Of a DNA stretch of 12,165 nt, positions 6,548 through 12,165 are shown piece by piece. Every line of letters begins with the position of its first letter. Positions within the stretch are counted from its first letter, which is position 1. The position numbers and the translations under genes are program-made. Source of the DNA: UBA3071 sp965369635 (GTDB lineage Bacteria > Chloroflexota > Anaerolineae > UBA3071); the NCBI GenBank assembly GCA_965369635.1, contig CBDURC010000084.1, forward strand, positions 1-12,165. The letters run 5' to 3'. The notes beneath the pieces were generated by a model, which searched no databases, had not been told where the DNA came from, and worked only from the letters and a program-made list of their open reading frames with translations.

Positions 6548-7399
6548 CGATGCCATCACGTCCCCAGGCCGGAAGCCCAACCGGATGCCCTCCCGTTGGA
6601 AGGTTTCGTTCACCCGCCGCCGCAAGTCGCGCATCACCCCCCAATGCTGACCCGGCAGTGTCTTGACCATGATGCGCACGCGCACCGTCCACCCATCCAA
6701 CCCCTCGATGCCCGTAACGACGGGCGATTCCATCAGTACCGGGCTGAACCGCTCATCAGCCGCCAGCTCCTGTCCCACCCTCTCCAGCACAGCCAAGGCC
6801 CGGGCGACGTCTTGGTCAGGCGAAAGCCGCAAGTCCAGCACCGCCCGCGACCAGTCCTGAGACAAATTGGACACCGTGCGAATGTCGCCGTTGGCGATGA
6901 TATGCAACTCCCCTTTCAGCCCGCGGAGATGCGTCGAGCGCAGCGTCATCCGTTCCACTTTGCCCGACAGATCGCCTGCGGTGATCACGTCCCCGATGGC
7001 AAACTGATCCTCGATAAGAATGCACAACCCGCCGATGATGTCCTTGACCAGCATCTGCGCTCCCAGGCCCAAAGCCAGGCCGACCAATCCCATACTGGCC
7101 AACAGTGGCCCGACGTCCAGACCCAACTCCATCAAGATCATCAGCATGGCGGCGACAAGTATGAAACCTGAACCCACCCAACCGATGACAGAGCGGATGG
7201 TTTCTACGCGCTGGGCCAGCTCGCCGCCCTCCGCTTCGCCACGAGCCCGCACTCGGATCCAACCAGGGATCTGCCGCATCAGGACATGCAGCAGGCGACG
7301 GGAAACAAACGCAACAATGACGACGACAAGAATGCGCAGGCCGTGGCTGGTGAGCCAGGCGACCACGTCGCTCCAGAGTTCCGTACCTAGTTCCACCAC
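6542..7399 (-). CDS. MscS-family small-conductance mechanosensitive channel
   Basis: A 285-residue membrane protein. Hydrophobic helices lie at about 21-40 and 72-92, and the pore helix at about 97-127 carries the Gly/Ala pattern GLVGLALGLGAQMLVKDIIGG that marks MscS TM3. The beta domain follows with FAIGDVITAGDLSGKVERM and HIIANGDIRTVSNLS, and the C-terminal alpha/beta part ends at 285. The family opens under membrane tension to release solutes during osmotic downshock. The start is GTG at 7399, followed by a second GTG codon, with a GGGAG-like site about 8 bases before it. It is the last gene of the minus-strand run, 87 bases after the YkvA-family gene. Its stop codon overlaps the stop of the convergent mutase in the palindrome CTATAG, with no terminator visible. 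Confidence 0.92.
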   Translation of the reverse strand: MVELGTELWSDVVAWLTSHGLRILVVVIVAFVSRRLLHVLMRQIPGWIRVRARGEAEGGELAQRVETIRSVIGWVGSGFILVAAMLMILMELGLDVGPLLASMGLVGLALGLGAQMLVKDIIGGLCILIEDQFAIGDVITAGDLSGKVERMTLRSTHLRGLKGELHIIANGDIRTVSNLSQDWSRAVLDLRLSPDQDVARALAVLERVGQELAADERFSPVLMESPVVTGIEGLDGWTVRVRIMVKTLPGQHWGVMRDLRRRVNETFQREGIRLGFRPGDVMASL

Positions 7400-7402
7400 T
7401 TC

Positions 7403-7459
7403 TCATCTCCCTTGCCTTGCGTCCGGCGGATAGTCGTGCTTCATCTGCTCGTCGTGCAT
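7403..7459 (-). CDS. Possible 18-residue small ORF between the YkvA-family and mscS-like genes
   Basis: An ATG at 7459 opens an 18-codon frame, MHDEQMKHDYPPDARQGR, that ends in TGA two codons before the GTG start of the channel gene and in the same frame. It lies in the only sizeable gap of the minus-strand run. No clear ribosome binding site precedes it. It may be a short leader peptide or chance; there is no family evidence. Confidence 0.15.
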   Translation of the reverse strand: MHDEQMKHDYPPDARQGR

Positions 7460-7486
7460 CGCCAGCTTCGCGCTGCCCTGGTCGCC

Positions 7487-7870
7487 TCAGCGAAAAGCTC
7501 GCACGCCCGCGACAATGGCCAACGCCGCCACAAGCAGCCAGATGGCGACGACAATAACAGCGGCGACCCAGTTTGTTGGTTTGCCTTCATCCATGGCTGC
7601 CTGAGCCCTGTCTCGGCACTCGGCAAGAACGGGCGGGGGGATCATCTTCAACACAACCGCAATACCCAGAGGGACCAAGATAAGGTCATCCAAGTACCCC
7701 AACACAGGGATGAAATCTGGAATCAGGTCGATGGGGCTGAAGGCATATCCCACCACGCAAGCAGCCAAGAGCCTGGCGTACCAGGGCGTCCTGGGATCCT
7801 TGCAGGCCAGATACAGCGCATAGGTCTCCTTTTTGAGCTGCTTGGCCCGCTGCTTCCATTTGTCAATCAC
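7487..7870 (-). CDS. YkvA-family (DUF1232) membrane protein
   Basis: A 127-residue protein with the DUF1232 core at about 32-78. The hallmark is SPIDLIPDFIPVLGYLDD followed by a hydrophobic run, and a second clear membrane helix lies at about 103-124. The function of this family is unknown; members are small inner-membrane proteins. The start is GTG at 7870, 10 bases after the stop of glycosyltransferase 2, with GGAG very close to the start and GAGG a little further upstream. Both come from an 11-base tandem duplication. It is probably co-transcribed with the glycosyltransferases upstream and the MscS channel downstream. After its TGA the frame stays open for another 27 codons. Confidence 0.88.
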   Translation of the reverse strand: MIDKWKQRAKQLKKETYALYLACKDPRTPWYARLLAACVVGYAFSPIDLIPDFIPVLGYLDDLILVPLGIAVVLKMIPPPVLAECRDRAQAAMDEGKPTNWVAAVIVVAIWLLVAALAIVAGVRAFR

Positions 7871-7872
7871 CG

Positions 7873-7894
7873 CTCCAACCTCACTCCAACCTCA
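7873..7894. repeat. 11-bp perfect tandem duplication at a gene junction
   Basis: CTCCAACCTCA occurs twice back to back (7873-7883 and 7884-7894). On the minus strand one copy encodes the last residues (LRLE) of glycosyltransferase 2, while the other holds its TGA stop and the Shine-Dalgarno-like bases of the YkvA-family gene. A duplication here would have created the present stop and ribosome binding site together. Confidence 0.8.
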
Positions 7895-9869
7895 GATGAG
7901 ACTGCTTCACCACCTGCACCTGACCACAGATGACCTCGGCGCCCAGCGGCTGGCCGGTCTCGTCCAGCAGCCCCACGACGATGCGGTACTCCCCCGGCGG
8001 CGTGATGGGGTTGAGATTCACGTCCACCTCCTGGCGGATGACCTCATCTGTCTCCCAGCGTGAGGTAGGCCAGACCCGCAGCGTCCCGCAATCGCGATGC
8101 AGCCGGTCGCCCCACACCTGTCCCAGGTGATCCACCATGCGCACCGTGGCAGCATAGTCAGCAGGCGGTCTCGCTTCGGCCCGCCAGTAGAGCCGCACGT
8201 GCACCCAACCGCTGGGCGGATGCGTCCGCTCGTCCGTGGCCAGAGTGCGCGTGTCGTCCACCGCGCAGGCGACCAGCGTGATGTCCGGGCCGAAGGTTGC
8301 ATCGAGCTGCGTGACGTCTGCTGACGGCTCAGACAGGCGGTAGCGGGTGATGAAGCGCTTCACCGTCATACCCGCCGGGTACTGCTCCGTCGCCAGCGGG
8401 AAGCGGTCGGCCAGCCAGCGCTCCACAAGGTGATCAGGATCGAATTGCTCCGTGTGCGACTGGACAAGCCACACGCTGTCGAAGGGCAGCAATCCCAGCA
8501 ACGGCGGTTCCACCTGCGCCACATCGGTGACCCGATCGGTGAAGGGAAAGAAGACCGGCTGCGAGCCGCGGAAGTAGTGCTCGAAAGAGAAGTGCACGTA
8601 GTCCACGTGAACCAGCACCGCATCGTTCGGCCCGGCGTGCGTTTCCACGTAGTTGGCAGCAGTGCGCCAGTCCTCGCGCAGGTTTTGTGGTAGCCAGAGG
8701 TGGGAGAGCGCCACGAGCGTCGTCGCCAACAGTGTCACCAGCGCTAACAGCCCCAGCCACCGTACTCGATCCAGCAATACCACCAGCCCCCTTCCCCACA
8801 GCAGGCAGAGGGCCGGCACCAGGAAAGTGAAGTAGCGTGGCTCGTTGAAGATGGCGCGATTGCGGGCCAGCAACAGTCCACCCAACAACAGCGGCACCAC
8901 CAGATAGAGCACAAGCAACGGACGGCCAGCAAGGCGCAAATCCCCGGAGCCTGGCCTGCGACGCAAGGGCAACACCATCCCGGCGCACATCAGCAGTCCT
9001 GCGCCCACCTGGGTCGCCCGCACCATCCAATCGCTCCAGGGACCTCGATGCAATGTGTAAGCGGCGAGCAGACGGGCCAGCACTTTTCCAAAATCGTTGA
9101 GCATGCGGCCCGGCGTCGACTCGGCGCCGCTCACCCGCCAGGCAGGCCAGAGCGATGGCATCACTAACCCAGCAGCCACGGCTAGTACAATGGCCCCCGG
9201 CAGAAAGGCACGCCAACCTCGCCGCCGTTCGCCCAGGCGCAAGCCCAGCACGAGCAAAACGATCAACCAAAGAGCAGCCAGAACCAGGAAAAAGAGACCG
9301 AATAAGTAGCTGTAGACAGAAAACACGAACCCTGCCAAGGCTAGACCCCACCAGCCGAGGCGGTGTGTCCCGTCGGCTGCTGCCCAGCAGCTCTGCCAGC
9401 CGCGCAGCAGCCCATAGAGACCAAAGAGTCCAAAGGTGGTTGCGGGCATGAACATGCGCGCCTCTTGCGAATACCAGACAAGAAAGGGATTAAGCGCTAC
9501 GAGCAGCGCCGCCAACGCACCCGCCCGCCGGTTGCCCAGTATCCGGCCGATGCCGAATGCGGGCAGGACGGCCAGCGCCCCCAGCACAGCTCCCAGGCTG
9601 CGCACCGCAGCGTCACCCGAGCCAAAGAGCATCATCCACTCATGCAAGAGCAAGTGATACAGCGGCGGATGCTTGTCCTCCACCAGGTGCATGCCCACAT
9701 CCCAGATGCGGGCCGCCGGCTGGCTGGCCCAGAACAGGCTCATCGTCTCGTCGAACCAGAGGCTGTGGTAGGTCAACCGCCAGAAGCGCACCCCCAGAGC
9801 AAGCAGAAACAGCCCGCCGATAAGGGCATATCGTTTGAGTGTCCGGGCGCCACAACGTCGCAACTTCAT
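7881..9869 (-). CDS. GT39/ArnT-like polytopic membrane glycosyltransferase 2
   Basis: A 662-residue integral membrane protein of the PMT_2/ArnT-like GT-C class, which transfers sugars from a polyprenyl-phosphate donor on the outer face of the membrane. The first helix (about 14-29) is followed by the outward loop with the catalytic-type acidic pair Asp40-Glu41 (WFDETMSLFW), then KHPPLYH at 66-72 and WYSQEARMFM, all typical. About ten further hydrophobic segments follow. The last 170 or so residues are soluble and beta-rich (PPGEYRIVVGLLDETGQPLG), as in many Chloroflexota homologues. The frame is open upstream to 9941, but that would overlap the previous gene; ATG 9869 follows AGAGGCGAGGGG and lies 14 bases after the previous stop. 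The acceptor, whether protein, lipid or cell-wall glycan, is not predictable. Confidence 0.88.
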   Translation of the reverse strand: MKLRRCGARTLKRYALIGGLFLLALGVRFWRLTYHSLWFDETMSLFWASQPAARIWDVGMHLVEDKHPPLYHLLLHEWMMLFGSGDAAVRSLGAVLGALAVLPAFGIGRILGNRRAGALAALLVALNPFLVWYSQEARMFMPATTFGLFGLYGLLRGWQSCWAAADGTHRLGWWGLALAGFVFSVYSYLFGLFFLVLAALWLIVLLVLGLRLGERRRGWRAFLPGAIVLAVAAGLVMPSLWPAWRVSGAESTPGRMLNDFGKVLARLLAAYTLHRGPWSDWMVRATQVGAGLLMCAGMVLPLRRRPGSGDLRLAGRPLLVLYLVVPLLLGGLLLARNRAIFNEPRYFTFLVPALCLLWGRGLVVLLDRVRWLGLLALVTLLATTLVALSHLWLPQNLREDWRTAANYVETHAGPNDAVLVHVDYVHFSFEHYFRGSQPVFFPFTDRVTDVAQVEPPLLGLLPFDSVWLVQSHTEQFDPDHLVERWLADRFPLATEQYPAGMTVKRFITRYRLSEPSADVTQLDATFGPDITLVACAVDDTRTLATDERTHPPSGWVHVRLYWRAEARPPADYAATVRMVDHLGQVWGDRLHRDCGTLRVWPTSRWETDEVIRQEVDVNLNPITPPGEYRIVVGLLDETGQPLGAEVICGQVQVVKQSHLRLE

Positions 9870-9883
9870 CCCCTCGCCTCTAG

Positions 9884-12052
9884 TCACTGGTCGCTGATCA
9901 CCGTCACTCCACCCAGGATGACGTGATCGGCCGTCGGCCATTTGTCTGGCGGAGCATCCGGATCATCCAACGGCGAAACGAGGACAGGTGCTCGCCGGCC
10001 GCTGTTCGCTTCGTATAGCCCGATCTCCAAGAGATACTCACCCGGCGGCAGGTCAGCGGGCAACGGCAACTGATGCTCATCAAGGATCAGCTCCCCTATC
10101 TGCCAGGCGGACGTGGGAACGCTTCCTTGCCCCGGTTCCGCGTCATCCCCCGCCCAGACCAAGCTGCCATCTGGTCTCGCCGGTCCCAGCAGATGAGTGA
10201 AGACCTTCCAGTCACGTGTGACCTGAGCATCACATGCCCACCACAGTTGCAGGTAAACGATGTTGCCTGGATGATAGCGAGATGCGTCCAGATCATAGCC
10301 CTCGAGGCTGATGCCCTCCCAGATCGCCAGACGATCTTGCTGCGCCGCACGGGCCGGCCTGCCACCGCTCGCCAAACGAAAGACCTCGCCGTATGGTCGC
10401 CCGTCTCGGTCGCGGAACTCATGCACCCGCTGCGCCTGAGGGTAGAGCTCCCGCAGCAGCAGGCTACCGCGAAAGTCCTCGTGCACGATGATCACGTAGG
10501 TTGCCGGACGATCAGCCAAGGGATGACGCGCCGGGGCAATGAAGGCGTGACGGCCATCGAAGTGGCGCGTGCCGAGCCCTTCTCGCCAGGCAAAGGCCAG
10601 CGTGGTGTGATCCGCAGCCCGAGGCGTGACGTAGACCAACTCTTCGGGCGGCAATTCGTTCACATATTGAGCGATTTCCCACAGCCCGACGTCGAAGGCG
10701 TGGTAGAGATCAGGAGAGTTGGCCCAGCGATGAAAGTAGTCGCGGGCAGTGATGAATGAGCTGCCGAGTAAGGATAGGGAAACCAGTAGACAAGTAGACA
10801 AGTAGACCAAGGAAACAAGGAAACAAGGGGATATTCCCCCTCTTTTCCTTTCTTTCCCTCGTTTCCATTGTCGTTCTCCCCAGGCAAGAATGGTGGCCAG
10901 GCCCAATCCGATGAGCAGGGCGACGGCTGGTGCGGCACCGACCGCTCGCCGGAAGTGCGGCGCATACTCGCTGAGCACCGTCGGCGAGAGCATCACGGCC
11001 CCGGCGAGCAGAACAAAACCCCACACCGTCCGCCCTCCCCAGTATCCAGTACCTGATCTCTCACCCCCGATTCCCACCAACCTCACACAGGCGATCACCA
11101 CCCCCAAATAGAACGGCAGCGCAATGAACCCATCCAAGGCCGGCCGGTTCGGCAGGTTGCTGCGCGGATTGGCGTCGCCAGCGACGCTGAACATGCCCAG
11201 CGTGCGCAGGACATTGCCCAGCAAGCTCCCCTCGCCCTCGCCCGCCGCTGCCACCTGGCTCGTGCGCAGCGCCAGTAGGTGCGGATTCCGCCAGAAGTAC
11301 AGACCCAGGGGAGCCATCACCAATAGCGCCACCAGCAGTGCTAGAGTCAGGCCCCTCCAGCAACGACGCAGTTGAGCCCGATTCAACAGCCACATGAGGG
11401 CAGCAAAGGCTCCGGCAAGGGGCAAGAGCAGCCGCCCGGCAAGGTAGGTGTAAGGCCCCAGACCAACGAACACTCCCGCGACGACAAAGGAGCAGATTTC
11501 CCTGGTCCGCAGGCCACGCCACAGAGCCCAGAAGGCTAGAACAAGGATCAGGGGCAGCAGCACCGGGTGGATGCCCACGCGGCTGAAGTGCAGGTGCCAG
11601 TAAAGGATGGCCAGCGATGCAGCGCTGAGGAGCGGGAAACCGCGCGGCAGCCGCTCGTCGGCGCGAAGTAGCTCCCGCGCCAGTCCATAGAGCGCAGGCA
11701 CGGTGAGTGTGCCCAGCAGCGCCGCTACTGCCCGCTGCGTCGTCGGCCCCGCGCCAAAAAACCGAAAGGCCAATGCGGTCAGGTAGATGAACAGCGGCTC
11801 GTTGCCGAAGTTGCCGGGGAAGAAGATGGGATGGTAAGACGGCCGCGTGAGCAGATTCCAGGCCTCCAACCCCTGGAACGCCTCGTCGTAGTGGTAGCCT
11901 GGCGGGATGGTATCCAATTGCCAGAAGCGCAGGAAGGCCGCCACAGCCACGAGGGCAGCCAAGGCCGTCCATTCGATTGCTCTCTGTTCTCGTCGGGCAC
12001 AGACCGGCGAAGGTTTGGCAGTAGGCTTTGTGTGAGACTCGTCTTCGCTCAA
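9884..12052 (-). CDS. GT39/ArnT-like polytopic membrane glycosyltransferase 1
   Basis: A 722-residue membrane protein, first gene of the minus-strand run. After a short charged N-terminus, a helix at about 27-42 leads to the outward loop with Asp56-Glu57 (GYHYDEAFQG) and NEPLFIYLTAL at 84-94, the usual GT-C pattern, followed by many hydrophobic helices. From about residue 435 the chain is soluble, ending in a beta-rich domain with PPGEYLLEIGLYE that parallels the tail of glycosyltransferase 2. Residues about 408-425 (near SLVYLSTCLLVSLS) are encoded by an octamer tandem repeat and look inserted. The start is TTG at 12052, since no ATG or GTG fits; AGAGGA precedes it with a rather long gap of about 11 bases that contains a palindrome. 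The acceptor is unknown. Confidence 0.86.
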   Translation of the reverse strand: MSEDESHTKPTAKPSPVCARREQRAIEWTALAALVAVAAFLRFWQLDTIPPGYHYDEAFQGLEAWNLLTRPSYHPIFFPGNFGNEPLFIYLTALAFRFFGAGPTTQRAVAALLGTLTVPALYGLARELLRADERLPRGFPLLSAASLAILYWHLHFSRVGIHPVLLPLILVLAFWALWRGLRTREICSFVVAGVFVGLGPYTYLAGRLLLPLAGAFAALMWLLNRAQLRRCWRGLTLALLVALLVMAPLGLYFWRNPHLLALRTSQVAAAGEGEGSLLGNVLRTLGMFSVAGDANPRSNLPNRPALDGFIALPFYLGVVIACVRLVGIGGERSGTGYWGGRTVWGFVLLAGAVMLSPTVLSEYAPHFRRAVGAAPAVALLIGLGLATILAWGERQWKRGKERKRGGISPCFLVSLVYLSTCLLVSLSLLGSSFITARDYFHRWANSPDLYHAFDVGLWEIAQYVNELPPEELVYVTPRAADHTTLAFAWREGLGTRHFDGRHAFIAPARHPLADRPATYVIIVHEDFRGSLLLRELYPQAQRVHEFRDRDGRPYGEVFRLASGGRPARAAQQDRLAIWEGISLEGYDLDASRYHPGNIVYLQLWWACDAQVTRDWKVFTHLLGPARPDGSLVWAGDDAEPGQGSVPTSAWQIGELILDEHQLPLPADLPPGEYLLEIGLYEANSGRRAPVLVSPLDDPDAPPDKWPTADHVILGGVTVISDQ
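10777..10830. repeat. Octamer tandem repeat within a glycosyltransferase coding region
   Basis: On the plus strand, GTAGACAA (10786-10793), GTAGACAA (10794-10801), GTAGACCAA (10802-10810), GGAAACAA (10811-10818) and GGAAACAA (10819-10826) follow each other, preceded by the related GGAAACCA (10778-10785). That is six units of a loose G-K-A-R-A-C-M-A octamer. GGGGA-TAT-TCCCC (10827-10839) directly adjoins as a small hairpin. The units read in frame on the minus strand as part of a hydrophobic segment of glycosyltransferase 1. Eight is not a multiple of three, so unit gain or loss would shift the frame. Confidence 0.85.
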
Positions 12053-12053
12053 C

Positions 12054-12066
12054 GGAAACCGTTTCC
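12054..12066. promoter_or_regulatory. 13-bp palindrome GGAAAC-C-GTTTCC before the glycosyltransferase start codon
   Basis: GGAAAC (12054-12059) and GTTTCC (12061-12066) are exact inverted copies around one base. The site lies between the Shine-Dalgarno-like AGAGGA, which it partly covers, and the TTG start at 12052. It could be an operator, since LacI-type operators often have AAACCG/CGGTTT half-sites, or a small RNA hairpin that hinders ribosome access. No promoter boxes could be assigned with confidence. Confidence 0.3.
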
Positions 12067-12095
12067 TCTCATTCTATCTATGTGAGTGGTCGCAT

Positions 12096-12148
12096 CCCCC
12101 CCCCCTTTCATCCCCCCCAGTGGGGGGGAAAGAGGGGGGGGGCGCCCC
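12096..12148. repeat. Long C-tract/G-tract inverted repeat upstream of the minus-strand operon
   Basis: Ten C (12096-12105), TTT, CAT, seven C (12112-12118), AGT, seven G (12122-12128), AAA, GA and nine G (12134-12142) form a long nearly all-GC hairpin with AGT as the loop. The final G-tract runs into the perfect palindrome GGGGCGCCCC (12139-12148). Both strands carry long G-runs, so quadruplex formation is also possible. It lies 44 bases before the start codon of glycosyltransferase 1 and is not followed by a T-run. It could be a dispersed repeat, a terminator-like barrier for an upstream gene outside the window, or a regulatory structure. Confidence 0.75.
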
Positions 12149-12165
12149 GCCACGAGTTTACCCCC

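Noticed and set aside
6596..7171. 191-codon plus-strand frame opposite the MscS-like gene
   Set aside because: His/Gln/Pro-rich shadow; the minus strand carries a complete MscS protein.
11061..11972. 303-codon minus-strand frame offset from glycosyltransferase 1
   Set aside because: Its Arg/Pro/Gly/Ala-rich product is typical of a frame-shifted reading of a real gene.
12071..12076. TAGAAT on the minus strand as a -10 box for the glycosyltransferase operon
   Set aside because: No -35 box lies at a proper distance, and the transcript would start inside or after the ribosome binding site.

Overview
The window is about 60% GC, densely packed with genes, and reads like a piece of a Chloroflexota (Anaerolineae-like) genome, perhaps from a metagenome. 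The hints are paired membrane glycosyltransferases with a C-terminal beta-rich tail, a DarA/PstA-type cyclic-di-AMP receptor, several opine-dehydrogenase genes, and short tandem heptamer/octamer and GTAGGGGC-ended repeats. The phylum assignment is inference; no rRNA or tRNA is present.

Left part, plus strand (2-6547). First comes a left-truncated mosaic reading frame that joins pieces of three unrelated families in one frame: the nucleotide-binding N-terminus of an opine dehydrogenase, the Q-loop segment of an oligopeptide ABC ATPase, and the C-terminal part of a universal stress protein. After it lies a compact cluster: a PII-like cyclic-di-AMP receptor, a MutL/GlmL-type reactivating ATPase, two co-linear opine-dehydrogenase-family enzymes (A and B), and a cobalamin-dependent carbon-skeleton mutase that joins a GlmS-like B12 domain to a GlmE-like barrel. 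Dehydrogenase B and the mutase share one open frame (924 aa), bridged by a four-unit heptamer repeat. A strong internal ribosome binding site means the mutase may also be made separately.

Right part, minus strand (12052 down to 6542). Two GT39/ArnT-like polytopic glycosyltransferases are followed by a YkvA-family (DUF1232) membrane protein and an MscS-type mechanosensitive channel, probably one transcription unit. This unit converges on the mutase gene, and both end in the same CTATAG palindrome. The first glycosyltransferase has an octamer tandem repeat inside its coding region. A long C-tract/G-tract hairpin lies upstream of the unit at the right edge.

The candidate undescribed system is the mutase + MutL + twin opine dehydrogenase + cyclic-di-AMP receptor cluster. 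I infer that it rearranges an amino acid skeleton by B12 radical chemistry and couples this to NAD(P)H-dependent formation or cleavage of an N-carboxyalkyl amino acid. The substrate cannot be read from the sequence.
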